Shown: piece by piece, positions 1-15,100 of the stretch
Position numbering within the stretch: position 1 is the stretch's first letter
Layout: each line of letters begins with the position of its first letter
Origin: Podocnemis expansa
Lineage: Eukaryota; Chordata; Testudines; Podocnemididae
Direction of reading: 5' to 3'
Assembly: GCA_007922195.1 (NCBI GenBank)
Contig: ML681998.1
Span: 14,836,783 to 14,900,782, forward strand
Length of the DNA: 64,000 bases
Program-made: the position numbers and the translations under genes
Notes under the pieces: generated by a model
The model's input: the letters and a program-made list of their open reading frames with translations, nothing else
Database searches by the model: none
What the model was told of the DNA's origin: nothing

Positions 1-44
1 TGCACTTACCCAAGCACTGCAGGGCAACTTAGTCTCCCTCACAG

Positions 45-174
45 GAAGTCATTGTTTTCCAGGAGATGGCAGATGCAGAAACGGAACTTAACAGCTGGTG
101 GGTAGAAAACTGCAAGAATTCTGAGCAGGCATCTCTTCATCAGCGACAAGAAGCCATCTTTGAATTGTTGAAAG
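45..174 (+). CDS. POP1: POP1 exon (first in window)
   Basis: The open frame reads [15 protein letters not shown] and onward, and ends in the donor AAAG|GTATTA in phase 1, joining as glycine to the next exon. Two acceptors are possible: CCTCACAG before 45 and GTTTTCCAG before 63. Both keep the frame and the sequence alone does not decide between them. Confidence 0.75.
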
Positions 175-3100
175 GTATTACAGTAGGGGATTTGAGGAAG
201 AAAACATAGAACTCTTCAAACTATGTAGTAATTAACATAGTACATAATGAGTGCTACTAACTTCTGCAGAGAAGTGTCTTCTGTGTCTTAGTACAGTGAC
301 ATAGAAATTATTATTTTAACTTCAGGTGGAAAACATTACAAAAGTACTTGGGTAGTTAGCATGACTTAATTTATCAAAGAAATGGAAGTCTAGAGATACT
401 CACTTCGGCTTGTCAAACACTGGTGGTAGCTTATTCATTATACAAACAAGAGAAAAGTTAGCTGCTGTGGGAACAAAGCAAGCGTCACAAGAAGTAGCTC
501 TGATATTGCAATTCATTTGAATTTCCAAACTGTAAACATGTAATGCAGAACAATAAAAAGAGGTGAGGGAGGAGGTAGAAGTACCACCTTGAGACTGATA
601 TTTTCAGTTGTACCATACTGGAGAATACAAACTGACTCTTAATCAGTGGTTTTCAAGCTTGAGGTCGGGACGGACTCCTGGGTCACCTACCCTCAGGCAC
701 TGCTTCGCAGCACCCCCTGCTGCTGCTGCCAAAAGACTGGACAGCAGTGCTCAAAGATATAATTGGTTGTGGGCCTAAATGATTCTTTTTAACTGGGTCC
801 CGAGAAAAAAAAGTTTGAAAACCACTGCTCTAAATCAAAGAAACATTAATTATCTTTAAGCCTATAATTCTAGGCTATGTAATAAATTCATTATTTACTT
901 GTGTGTTACTTCATTTATTCAGATTTAATATTTCTAAACTAGAATAGCCTACTTAAAAGCAAAGAAAGAAACTGTTGTTTAACCCACAGTGCATCACTCA
1001 TCAGCTCCCCATTTTTAGTGTCATTTACCTTCTGCTATCTGCATTTTCATACATCTCTTCTCTTTAATAGTACAACCAGACTTGGGAGGTAATACAACTG
1101 TGTCATAAAGCCAGCTTTGCCTCTCCTTTCCTTCTGGGTGCAGAACTGCTGTAGGTGAAGATCTGGCCCTAGTTGGAAAAGTGGCCTCTGTTAGAGATGT
1201 GGTCTGTGTCTATTTGAAATTTGAAGTCTGCCTAGCAAGAGGAACAAAAACTTAGTGTTGTCATGACAGAACTTCAGAAAGGAAAATTTTAAAAATATTT
1301 CCTCTGAAAGAATTGAATGACATTTTTGTATTTACAAAAAAAAAACGTGGAAAGTTCAGTTGTGCTCTAAAGAGCTGGGCCAAAATTGTGGAATATATTC
1401 AGTCATTAAAGTGTGAAACAGTGACTTCACTTCTGCGCTAAGTCAGGGCTTGACACAATCCAGGCTCCAGGTTGCCATAGCAACTAAATGTTGCAGGCTG
1501 ACACATAGGAGCCAGCTATTTTTTATTTTTATTTATTTATTTTTTTTTATTAAATTAGGAGCTGGAAGTTTTTTGTTTTTAGCCATTAGAGGGTGCCCCT
1601 GTGCTACATTTTTGCTGTGGAGTTTGGCAGCCTAGGGAAAATTCAGCAGAGGACTGCCCTCTGGTGACAAATAAAAACAATCTTCGGCTCCTTTTGGCAT
1701 TTTCACCAGTACTATGGGGGGGGGTGTCATGTTTCAGCAGCATGGAGTGTCTGATCTGGGTGCCTTGCTTTGAAGCTGTGTGTGCCTAGCTAAGCAACAC
1801 TTCTGTCGACCCCTATGCTAAGTGCAAATCTCAGTGCAACTATTATTATAATATAGCTGCTGTTGTCTCCATAATACTGGGTGTATATTAGACTATTAGT
1901 GTTTTTAAAAGTATATGTTACATTGTGTGTTGCCTCTCAGGCTTGCAAAGGCACCCTATCTCAAGGCAAAAATATGTCAAATGAGGAATATGGAGAAGAT
2001 GATTTCAGTCCATTGGTTCCCCCCACCTCCCCTTGATGGTAATGTCTTTTTCATGGTGATGTGCATTTGTGTGTTTTAAAGGCATAAGCTCTCCATCAGA
2101 AATTCCAGCAGGTACTATACTGGGCCTGAATGTTGGGGATCCTCGAGTGAATTTGCCAAAAAAGCGGTCAAAAGCCATGCCAAATCCAGAAAAATATCAA
2201 GGTAAAGTGCTTAATTCATATTGTAAGTGCAATGACACAAGGTGGGGTAAGAGAGAACTGATATATTCCCTGCTCTACGTAGTCTACCCTTGTGTGTATT
2301 GCATGTTGTTCTTCTTTCCTGAGGGCAGTCAAAGTCCAAACCCTTCCTCCGCTCTCTTTCTTTAGGTGCAATGTGAGAACAGAAACTGCTTGAAAACTGT
2401 GGCTTTAAGGATAGTAGTTGAAAGCAAGGGACTTGCACCAAAGCTGGTCTTGTGCTCATGGGAAGCCTCTGTCTAACCGTACAGATGATCCAGGTTCGAA
2501 TCCTGGCAAGGCCAACCAGGTGCTACAAGTTAAGATATAACACTGTCAGTTTCTGTTCTTCTTTGATCATAATGTTACCACTTCTATCTGTAAAAGAAAG
2601 GATTTAGTGTTTCAACTGTAAACTCTCTGTATGCTGAAGGTTAACACTCAGCTGCAAAAACTTCTTATTTGTGAAAGAAGAGCTAATGATGTCAGACAGG
2701 AAAAACACTAGGCCCACTTAAACTAATACGTATGTGTTTTTAGAAATGTATTAAAATGATGATGCTGTAGTCCATTGTAGCATAGTCTGAGTATCTCCAA
2801 ATGCCTAAAGTGGGAACTACATAAGTATAACACTATGTAAGCATTTCAAGTTAAGGAATAATAAAATATTGCCATGTTCTTTCTGTCCACTTAGTAAACT
2901 AACTAATAGCAAAGAACAGAAAAAAATGTAAGGGATTCAGAGACTTTCTTGTTGATGGAGTTCTCCAGAATATTGCTAAAACAATTTTCTCTTCCTGTCA
3001 CTTATTCCATCCACACAACTTCCATGGAAAATTCAGTCTTTATTGGGATCCATTTAGGGCTATACAAAACTCCCTTTCCTTCCTATATGTTTATTTCTTC

Positions 3101-6100
3101 ATTCCATAAGCCTCCCCTTCGTATCCCCTTCTATTCCATCTTGTGCACCTGGAACAGTTTACTTCGTGCATTGGTTTGTCCGCCTTTTCATTCACGTCCC
3201 TCTTTGACATGCTGCTGTATCCCTGACCCTTACCGTATTAAAAAAACAAAAACAAAAAACAAACCAGCTCCCAACTATAACCCAATATAGATCAATTATC
3301 AAAAAAATTGGTGGGGGGGGGCAGGCAATGGATTTAGTTGTTCTGAGTGGCCACCTCCACCACTGTATCTGTCATCAAAACAAGCCCTGCATTTTGCTGA
3401 CCATGTCTGAGAGGATGTGTGAGTGTGTCTCTGTAGATGCATTCCCTCAGGATTACCCCTGGCTCAGACCTTAAGAGGGGATTTCATTAGTCCAATGGTC
3501 TGAAGTCTAGGTGTACCATGCGTGTCAGAGATGTCTGTGCTGGTCAGCTTGATGTTGGTAGTCTGAGGTAACACTCATGATTGAAGAAACCGACATGACC
3601 AGGGATCTTTGTAGAAATGAAGGTGCCAGTCTAGGCTTTATTACATCATAGCACAATGGTAAGCAACCTATATCAACAGTTACACTGACAGGATTCATAC
3701 TCCCAATGCCGCAGAAGAGCTCAGCTGACGACAGGACTCTCTGTCACACCCTTAGCTTGGACAAAACCCTTTCTTACCTCTTTGGTGTTGGGCCTGTTAC
3801 CTCAGAAACTCAAATCATTTGGCTGTTAACAGTTTTTCACTGTACTATTGAGGTAAATCAATTTGGTCCACTTATCTAATTGTCAAACCCTAGAAATAAG
3901 GATCTAGCCCTCCAGTCAAGATTTACTAAGACCAGAAAATTCTTTGAAAACAAACCCAACATTTATTGACTTTTAGTATTAAAATACAATAAAATTGAAG
4001 AGCTGAAAATATTTTACCTCAGAAATCACCCTTTATATAATGTTCAGAGAGCACCCAACGCAAAATGAGTTAACACAGAGCTCTGCCCTCCTGTGACAGA
4101 CAGCGTTAACCCTGTTCTGTGGTAAATACAGTTTGATATTTACAGCAGTTAAAAACATTCGACCAGTACAGATCTTTAACGCTTATCATTAATACCAATG
4201 TAAAGCCTATTTATCTAAACTTTCAGCAAATGTTGATCAGACAATCGCTGAATGGGTGAAGGTGAAGCCCTCAAACATACACAGTAGCATTCACTCAGCT
4301 TTATGTACAGGCAGTCCCCAAGTGCCCCCTTTTACTTACAACACCTTAGGAATCTTTCTTACTCTTCCAAAAAGGTCCTTCTGTTCTGTCCAGAAAGAAT
4401 TCCTTTTTGCTTAAGGGTGTATGGTAGGGTCTTGGTTAGCCCAGGTACCCCAACCTAAAGCGCATCTATGCCTTACCAAAGTCTGTGCTTTTTTCCCCTT
4501 CTTTCTCCTTCTGCCATTCTTCTCTCTGCTCTTCTCTCCACTCCTTTTCTCTTCCTCAAGCTGTTCTGATATGTCTTTCTCCATTCTGTGCTGCCAGCTC
4601 CAGCAGAGTGTTGTCTTCTCTGACAGATGGTGCTGACGTGCTGCATGGAGGTCTTCTCTCTTCTTCAGCTCCTCCAAGCCAGGATATTTATAGGCTGGGA
4701 GGGGGACCCACATATGACATAGGAGTCAGTGGGTGTGTGTATGCAGAGGAACAATGTATCAGGGACAGCTAGGGTAACAGTAGGGGAGGAGGAACCAGCA
4801 AGGGCTACGTAAATGACTTATGTGGAGATTAGGGATTAAATGAGGGATGGCTTTTTCAGGACTATGTAAGGGATGCTTACATAGGGTAACACCAGGAAAG
4901 GTAAAGTGGGCGTGCTGAGGAGTGATATTGCTGATCAATTACCAAATGCTGCATTTCCTTATCACTTATGTTTATCATAGAAAATACAAGGGACTGTAAG
5001 AGGTCATAGATTCCAGTCCTCTGCACTCATGGCAGGACCAAGTACCACCTTAAGCCATCGCTGACAGGTGCTTGTCTAACTTGCTCTTAAAAGTTTCCAG
5101 TGATGGGGATTCCACAACTTGCCTAGGCAACTTATTCCAGTGATTAATCACCCTAACAGTTAGGAATTTTTTCCTAATGTCCAACCTAAACCTCCCTTGC
5201 TGTAATTTAAGCCTGTTGCTTCTTGTCCTATCATGGGTAGCTAAGGAGAATAATTTTTCTCCCTCCTCTTTGGAACAACATTTCTCCTTCCTCCTCATGA
5301 CAACCTCCTCGGTACTTGAAAACTGTTATCATGTCCCCTCTGTCTCCTCTTTTCGAGACTAAACAAACCCAGCTCTTTCAATCAATCCTCATGACAAAGT
5401 CAAGTATAACAAATATCTAAACATTCATGTTGCTCTTCTCTGGACTTTCTCCAATTTGTCCACATCTTTCGTGAAGTGAGGCACCAAGAACTGGACATAC
5501 TACTCCAGTTGAGACCTAATCAGGGTGGTAGAATGGAACAAGTACCTCTCGTGTCTTACTTATAGTACTGCTGCTAATACATCCTAGAATGGTGTTTGCT
5601 TTTTTTGAAACAGCATTACACAGTTGACTGATATTTAGTTTGTGGCCCACTATGACACCCACATCCCTTTCTGCAGTACTCCTTTCTAGGCAGTCATTGC
5701 TCATTTTGTATGTGTGTAATGGATTGTTCTTTCCTAAGTGGAGTACTTTAACTTGCCTTCATTGAATTTCATTCTGTTTACCTCAGAGCATTTCACCAGT
5801 TTGTCCAAAACATTTTGAATTGTGATCCTGTCCTCCAAAGCACTTGCAACCCATCCCTACTTGGTATCATCTGCAAACTACATAAGTGTACTCTCTATGC
5901 CATCATCTGAATGAGTGAGGAAAACATTGAACAGAACCGATCTCTGTGGTACCCTGCTGCTTATGCCTTTCCAGCGTGACTGTGAATATATACATTATCA
6001 CTGATTGCTGTATTTACATAACACAAGGTGTTTTAGTACTGTCACCATCAAGCTGGCTAATACTTTAACTGCTGCCTGTCAACCCCTTCTAAGGCTTTCT

Positions 6101-9100
6101 GACAATCTTATGTTTATCTAAGAAACAAAACTGCTTATCAGATTGCTCTTGAAGCTTGGTTTCCTGTGATGTACAGCAACTCGTGCTGTTCCAAAGGTTT
6201 TGATTCAACTGAAATGTGTTCTGTTTTGCACAGAGGCGTTGCTGGCACTGGGCACCCTGGGGCACGTGCCCCGAACCCCAGCACCAGTGCCCCGGATCTC
6301 CAGCCCAATTGGGCCAGAGATGCGGGGCCTAGCTGCCCATGGCGGCGCCTGTCCCTGTCCCTGGCCAGGGGGCAGGGCCTGCAGGCTGGGGGCAGGGCCT
6401 GGGCCTGTGCCCCGGGTCCCTCCCCCGGCCAGCGACGCCCCTGGTTTTGCACATAGATTTTACTAAAAGGACCTGCCTTTTGAACTGTTGGCATTCTCTC
6501 TGACAGCCTTTAAGCATTTTGAGATAAAAATCTCTGGCTGCAGGCCCATCTGACACCGCCTTCCTTTTACATAACTTTCCCACTCTTATGAGTTTCAACT
6601 TTAGTTCTTGTCCATTTCTGTGAGGTCAACCAGATTCCTGCCAACATGACCATTTGTCCAGCACAGGCCTACTGTTTTTGCTTGTTTCACTAGGCCTCCT
6701 CCCTGGTCATTTCTCCTTAGCTTTTAGGAAGTATTTTTTTCTGTATTTCCCTCATGTTTATTAATTTGTACATCTTGGGTTTGTCTACTGACTTTCTCAG
6801 AACAGGGACCAGGCCTTCTGTTCAGGTGGAGCAGTGTGCACTACACTGTGCGAAGGTTTCAAATGGGATTTACCAATGAATCAAATTGGTACTGGGGCTT
6901 AGGTGCCATTGATTGAATGCACACTGCTTTACGAGAAAGTAGATTAAGACAGCAGTTCTCAACCACTGCGTTGGGACACCTTACTGTGTTGCCACACAGT
7001 GGTAAGTGTGTCATGGGGAGCTTGGGAGAAGGCTGGATTTGGCTGGGGGATGAAAGTAGGATGGTGTGTTCTGTAAGGTTACAATATACCTCCTAGTTTG
7101 TCATGACTTGCATGAGGTTGAGAACCACTAGATTAAGTCATGGTCGCTTCCTTGGTGATTTTTTTTTTTACAAACTCAGACAAAACAGCAAGGGATAGCC
7201 CTTCAAGAAAAGGTGGATGTAAAGAGGTCATTGCTGAGGAGATTTAGGTTTGGGATGTTTAGAAGACAAATGAGATTCTTCCAAACATAGGGAGCAATGA
7301 GCAAGTCTGCACAAAGACAAGAGTAGGAGGAGGTACGGGACAGAGAAGACTGGAAGATGCAGAGGGAATTAAAACTAGAGACGTAGGCAGCAGCTATGGT
7401 TGCTCAGCTACCTTCAGCAATGGTCATGCCTTTAACTTTTTGCAGTAGAACATAGAAGGCATTGAAGAGTTTCAAAGATGGTATGTGGATGTAAGTGCTT
7501 GCGCTATGATGATTTTAAATGAGCAATTGAGGAGGGGCCGAAGAGGGGAAAGCAAAGGAGTGAATAGTACACATTAGGATAATAGGTTGAGAGAAGCAGA
7601 TTAGAGACAGACTGAATGTGCAGGGGAGACAAACCACAAAAAGCTTGTGGCATCTTAGGCTATATTTCCCAAACTTAGCTCGCATTTGTTAATTCAAACT
7701 GTTTGAATGAATTTTGAACCTATTAGTTCAAATTAACAACATGGACTAACTGTAATTTGACTTAACCCATTTTGTTAATTCAAACTAACTGCCCTTAGGT
7801 TGAAATAACCAAGTGGACTTAAATGTCCACCCAGTGCCAAGATTGAACTAAGGATTGAACTAAGGGCTTAGTTTGACCAAAGGGCAGGTCTTACTAGTTT
7901 GGAATTCCTTAATTCGAACTAATGAAAGCCTAGTGTAGAGAGGGACTAAGTTAGTTTGAATTATGGAGGCTTAATCTGAACTATCTTGCAAGTGTAGACA
8001 TAGCTTTAAAGATTAAGAAGTTTCTTTGGGCATGAGCTGTCGTAGGCTGCAACCCACTTGTCAGTTGCATCTGGTTGAAGCCCATGCCTGAAGAAATTTG
8101 TTGGTCTTTAAGGTGCCACATGACTTTCATTGTTTTTGCTTTATACAGACTTAACATGGCTACCCCCAGGGGAGACAGGATCTGCTTATCTTTCTATTCA
8201 GTGGTGGTGTAGCCATGTCACTTCCAGGATATTAGAAGGGTAAGGTTGGTGAGTTAGTATCTTTTATTGGACTGACCTCTGTTGGTGAAAAGGACAAGAT
8301 TTCTGGTTTATTAAAATGATGTACCCACTGATCTCCCCCTCCTTTTCCCTATAATTATAGTGTGTTAATATGCTACTTCAATCAAATGGTCACTTAGAAT
8401 AGGTGCTAATTACTTATGCTAAACTATCTATCTAATCATAGCTGCTTATCTTTGTGTCATTTTTATTTGATCATAGTGGAATACCATTGCAATTTCAGCA
8501 CCAGCACAGATGGAATAAATAAATTAATCGGTTGTTCAAATTATCTGAAAAAAAGCATTTTCTCAAATTCCCCTGGATATTAGCATTTTACAACCATGCA
8601 TTTATTTTGCTAGGGATTGAGGTAAAAGATCCAGATTTAGAACACAGTCATCTAGATCTATGGTCTCAAATTTAAAGAACCCTAGCTTCTGGAAGATTTA
8701 ATACCAATTTTTGTGCCTGTCTGCTGTGATTATCTGAAAACTGAACTGCAGGAATGCTTTGGAAGTATCGTGTTGATAGCTCTATAGGTATTCAAGAAAC
8801 CCTGTCAAGCTGAAAAAATATAATTTTTTGTAACTTATGTTGTTACAAGTAGCACCTTAAGATGACTATACCTGAAAAGTAAAATGTCTTTTCAATCGTG
8901 TATTTGACAGCACTTCGTGTGTAGACAGTACTACAGTTTTCCTCTAAATAATCAGTTTCCCCTTTGCTAAAAATATACTTATAATGATTTTCTGTTCTTG
9001 ATATTTGGTTCAAAGGAATTCTTTAAAAATTGAATGTAATCTTTTGCAATTTTTTAAACTAAGTAATTTTTTCAAAGGTTCATGTTCAATGCCCCTTTAA

Positions 9101-12100
9101 CTAATCTTCATCTTAAGTTGTGGTGTCATAGAAAACCTAGAGCAGTGGTCTCCTTTATTTGAGAGAACAATTGAGAGCCTCACTGTATCAAGATTATCTT
9201 CTTTTTGGTAACGTAATAGAGCACAGGTTGTCATGTATTATATATTTATTTAATAATAATAGAAGCACTTTTACAGTGCTTTTCCTCCATAGTACTTGAG
9301 AAAGGGGCGTAATCATTGTTGTCCCCAGTTTGCAGATGAGAGTAACAGTCATAAAAACTTGAGTAATTTGCTTAGAGTATCACAATAAAGTCAATGGCAG
9401 GGCTTAAACCCATCCCCCCTCCCCCAATTATTTGTTTTTCTGGTGGTACTCACAATGATCTATGAACCTGGAAAAGACATGATCTTAAGAGCTCTAACAA
9501 GATAAGCAAACTGAGAGGAGCATGCGAACAACAGAATAAGTGACTAGGTGGTGTTAGACTGATGATTTTATAATATATTTTAAAACTATCAAGATCATCC
9601 CCCAGTTATCCTATGAGTTTGCTGACATGAGATGTGTAGTTGCTTGTAGGCATCATGGTAACATTGCCTCTGCAGACTTCTCAAATCCAGTGAATTTCAA
9701 CCTTCTTCATTTAATGGATGGTTCCATAAACCAACTGTGAAGAGCCACAGGTTGCGTACTAGAGATCTATAGCATTCTTTTCACCAGACTTGGCAGTGTA
9801 CACTGCCTGATTTGTGATATGAAACTACTTTTGACGAATTTCCAAAGGGATAGCCATGTTAGTCTAGTCCAGCAAAAAAAACCAAAAAACAAGGAGTCGT
9901 GTGGCACTTTAAGACTAACCGATTTATTTTTTGCATGAGCTTTCATGGGAGAAAATCCCACTTCCTCAGATGCTTCGAAGATGGGTGAACTTACAGAATG
10001 GAATGAAAATAAATGCAAGGGGGTGTAAAACATAGGATCAGGTCATACAGTATCAGCAAATCAGAGCAGTTGTTAGGTTCAAACCATGGGAAGGCTGAAG
10101 TCAAATTACCTTTTGTAATGGGAAGAGAACCCATAGTATCGATTGCTTCCATCCTAAACACACCACACAATCCATTGTCTACAGCCAAGCCTGAAGATAT
10201 AACCGCATTTGCTCTGATCCCTCAGACAGAGACAGATATCTTGAGGATCTCTATCAAGTATTCTTGAAACTACAGTACTCACCTGGGGAAGTAAGAAAAC
10301 AAATTGACAGAGCTAGACGGGTTCCCTGAAGTCATCTACTACAGGAGAGGCCCAAGAAAGAAAACAACAGAACACCACTAGTCACCACATACAACCCCCA
10401 AGTCAGACCTCTGCAACAGATCATTAAGGACCTACAGCCTATTCTAAAAGATGATCCCTCACTCTCTCAAGCCTTGGGAGACAGACCTCTCCTTGCTTAT
10501 AGGCAGCCACCGAATCTTAAACAGATACCAGCAACTACAGATCTAACAACAGAAGCACTAAAGCAGGCACACACCCCTGCAACAAACCACACTGCTACAT
10601 CTGCCCACATATCTGCACAATAGATACCATCATAGGTCCTATTCAAGCCTGCTACTCCATCAAAGGCTCATTTACCTGCTCATCTACTAATGTGATCTGC
10701 GCCAGAAATGCTCCAACACCTTATACATTGGAAAAACAGGACAATTGCTGCACAAAAGAATAAATGAACATAGAGCTGATATCAGAAATCACAAAACAAA
10801 GAAACCAGTTGCTGAGCACTTCCATCTTTCTAATCACTCGATAAATGATTTATTAATGACCGTTGTCAGAGATGTGACTGGGACATCAAGACTTCAGAGA
10901 GAAACAGTTGAATTAATATGGAAGCTAAATTCTGTGACAGCAGGATTGAACTGAGGCTATGGGATCTTTTTGCATTACAAAAGGTAATTTGACTTTAGGC
11001 TTCCCATGGTTTGAACCTAACAACTACTCTGATTTGCTGTTACTGTATGACCTGATCCTATGTTTTACACCCCCTTCCATTTATTTTCATTCCATTCTGT
11101 AAGTTTACCCATCTTCGAAGCATCTGACGAAGTGGGATTTTCTCCCACAAAAGCTCATGCAAAAAATAAATCGGTTAGTCTTAAAGTGCCACACAACTCC
11201 TTGTTACTTTTGATGAGGCTGCTAGTTCAATTCTCCACAATAGTTTCTCAGAGAAACTACAAATGAATTTTTTTAACTCAACATTGTCACTGAAATACTT
11301 AAGGACTTTGTCTACAGAGGGGTGGAAGTTCATTTGAGTTAGCTAAAGGTAAGAGTTGAGAGCAGAGTAGTTAAGCCACATTAAACCCCTGCATGGACAT
11401 ATTCATAATTAAAGTGGCTTTAAGACTCGTCTCTGTGGCTCCACAGTTTGAACTGCAGGGCTGTGAGTTGCCCTACATACCAGCATGCTGTGCTGTAATT
11501 GCCACATGTGGATATTGTAGGCGCAAACTAAAAGGTACCTAAGTTCTTTCTTTTGGAAGCTTTGATTTTTCATATTAAGGACTTTTTAATACGTCCATGT
11601 CCATAGCTATAGTCTGTCCACTGATTTTGCTCACATTAGTTGTATATTCCTTTCATGTAGCTTATCTGAGCCGAGAAATGTGGCTTTTGTACGAAGGTTT
11701 TCTCTCTTACAGATGAGAAAGTTAGGCAGCTGCTTCTGGAAGGTGTCCCTGTGGAATGTGCTCACAGCTTTATCTGGGACCAGACTATACGTAAGAATGT
11801 CACTGAAAATAAAATCTCAGAGCAGGTAACTACTAGCATTCAGTAATATAAAGAAATTGTGGGTTAACATCTTACTGTCCTTTCCCCTCTTCTCCCCTAT
11901 CCATCTAGTGATTTCTAAAAATCAACTCTCTCACATTTCACAAAGCAATAATTTTCTTATTAAATAGTGTCACGTGACTGAAATGAACAGTCTATTCTTT
12001 AGTTCACTGGAGTCTTCTAATCTATTACCCTGCATAACCATTACAATAATGTATTATTCATTGCTTAATTTATGCTTTGAAATAAAGTTTTACGGGCTTG

Positions 12101-15100
12101 TGTTTAGGGTAAAATAATTTGTCTTGATCTTCCTAAAATCTTTGCATGAGACCCTTACTTTTGCTCTGGTGCTTTTTATACCAGGTAAAAGTACCAGAGT
12201 CTCTAAAAGCCTCAGATCTGGTTGGGAGAGTTTCCCCATGGCACAAGAACTAAGGATGATAGCTGTAAGGCTGCCTTCCAAGAGTTTGTGCCTCAGTCCT
12301 TGGTAGAGATGATCAAGAGGATCATGCCTGGGGCAGGGTTGCTGTACACAGTGCTGTGGAGATTCTGGACTGTGTTGTGGGGAGAGGCTGCTTTGATTTA
12401 GGCTCTCACTCCGGGGACTGTGGACCTGCCCAGGATGAGGAGAGCAAAAATAACTTCATCACATTAGCTTCTTCTCCCTCTGGCTGCCAGTTCTGCATTG
12501 CTTCTCTTTTAGAAATGAGCAAATATTTGTGACTAATTTCTGTGTGAACTGGCATCCCATTTATGGTTGTCAGATGGTCGCCTTTGTGTAAACGGTCAAA
12601 ACGCTTCTAAAGCATGACCTGTATAGCAACTAGAAATAACTGTACAGGTAAAACTATGTGTGATAACCGTTATGAATCCAGTGACATTGTGTGTACAGCC
12701 ATGAACCTGAGTGCTAACTGCTCTGTAGAGCTATTTAAGTAGAAAGGAAATGTTAACAAGACCACAGCCTTACATGTTGTTGAAAAGGATTTAAGTATAC
12801 TTTTAGTTCCTTTGGAATCAAGAGATGATTGAGAATTCCTAGGTGCTGCCATTTTGGTTTACATTTATGCTACTGGCTGTGAAATTTGTTTTCAGCATTG
12901 CTTTAGCCAAAAATGCACCTTTTTTTCCTTAGTAATGTTGAATCCTAAAAATAATAAAGCTCAGGTGCAGCTCAGTATAGTGAGTAACAAACTGTCTGAA
13001 AGCAGCTAGTCTGCTATGCAGCAAAATTTGAAATGGTCATGTGAAGAACCATTAATTATGATACAAAATTTCTGTCCATAATACAAGCTGTCCAGTAGCC
13101 TGGTTTTTCACAATTTGTTTACTAGTGGGGTTTCTTTAGAAGTAAGTATTTCTACTTTAGCTTGTGCTTCAGCATTTATTCTTTGATGCAATAGCATGGG
13201 ATACTAATGTGAAAATCCTGACTTTTTTGGGGGGAGGGAGTAGGAGGAAAGAATTCTGAGGTTAATATTTCTACCAGGAACATCCTAAATTTGTCATATA
13301 TAGGTGGCTTTTATCTATGGGTGAAGACAGATTCAGCTGTACATAGAATAGCCTAGTGGTTCCCAACCTGTAGTTTGCAGGCCAAAAGTGGCTTGAAGGA
13401 GGTTTCAGTGACCCACCACTCCCCTCGTGCTGACTGCAGAAGGAGCCACTGCCTAAGAAGCCAGATGGAGTGCCAGAGGGCTAAATAACTGGAGGTTTCT
13501 TGCTGCCAAAGTGACAGGAGATCAGCGTTCTTCCCTGGCTGTAGCAGAGAGCAAAACGCTTTGCCTGGGGCTCTGCATGATGGGGTCCATTCTGGGCCAG
13601 AGGGAGAAGAGCATTGATCGCCCATCCCCTTGGCTGCAGAAGGAAGCCTCTGCCTAGGGATCTAGTTGGAGTGCATAAGGCTACAGGACATGTGCAGTTT
13701 CTAAGGTAGGCACCCACCTTGTTGAACTCCTTACATCTGGTTAGAGGTAGGAAGGTGATACCTGGTGGCCCTTCAGGTTTCTAACAGTGATATCTGTGGC
13801 CCTTGAGAGATAATGGTTGGGAACCACTGGAATAACCTGTGCAGAATTCTGGTTACCCATTTTACTGCCTATAATAAGGAAATCAGTCTGTATCTGTAAC
13901 TGTATTGCTTGTTGAGAAAAGAAGCATGACTATTAAATTATTGAGCATTTACCCAACTGCTTTTATCCCACCTCAGGACTTAAACCATATGAGAGGTGAA
14001 CTATTGGTACCCGGCTCACAGCTTGACTTGGGTCCTCGAGAATCCAGAATTCCTATACTGTTGGTTCAGCAGCCGGGAAGAGTGGCTGGTGAAGATCGAC
14101 CAGGATGGGGGAGCGGCTGGGATATATATCTCCCAAAGGGCTGGGGCATGGCTTTCTGGATTCCTTTTGTAAGTGACTTTCATTACAGATTGCAGGCAAA
14201 TATGGGAAATAAGTTCACTTTCTCCAATACCTGCATATTAAAGTAAATTTTGTTTTTGGGTAAAGAAATCAGATGAATTTTGTCATGAAGTTTGTTTTTA
14301 AAAAATAATTAAAACTACTAACCATGGTCCACTTCCATTATTACATCCACCGTAGATGGTTGACAGAGCATGAAATGAAGCATTATATAGGGACAGCGTA
14401 AGCAGGCCAGTTCTGCTTTATACTTTTTTCAGCTTTTGTGCTTCTAAGGTTTAAAAGATAAATACTAAATTGTAAGGAAAAAGTTGTATTCTGAGAATTT
14501 GTAAAGGCTCTTATTTGGTATTTAATGCCATCCACATAACCCAGTCCTAGGTCAGCCTCACCAGCATGTTGCCAGGTAAGAGTTCTTGTGGAATACAGGC
14601 TAGCAGTCTCTAATTTCATGGGACCTGAACCAGGAAAATAGTTTCAGTTGTGCTGAATGCTCTTACCTTGGGGTTTGGAAGATGCCATTTGTGTAATTGA
14701 AAGAGAATGCTTTCTGTCTGCAGTTCACTTTATAGTTCTGTATATATAGATGGAACAATTGTGCTGGCCTGTTGCAGAGATAATATAACACTCCTGACAC
14801 CACTTAGAACCTGTGAAATCATTTTCTAGGTTTGTTGCTGCTTTGTGAAAATTAAATTAATAAAGCAAAAATAGTATTTCATTTCAATGAGTCCTTAGAA
14901 TGTGAGATCCAGATTTGAATCACATCTTTAAAACTAAAGTGAAAGAAGCTCAGTGCTCTGAGAGTAGCTCCTAAGGGCTGCAACAAGATACATCAGTTAG
15001 GAGCATTAGAAAAACACTAATGTTATTACCTTACAGATATATCGAGGTGCACGAGTAGGCGGCTTGCAAGAGGGTTTGAAACATTCTGAATATAAAAGAA

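Noticed and set aside
3600..4700. Minus-strand TATA box and AATAAA considered as one LTR
   Set aside because: The two signals are about 1 kb apart and I found no paired termini, TSD or second copy.
6138..6598. Overlapping open frames on both strands
   Set aside because: All cross the GC-rich hAT MITE 6231-6443; they are compositional.
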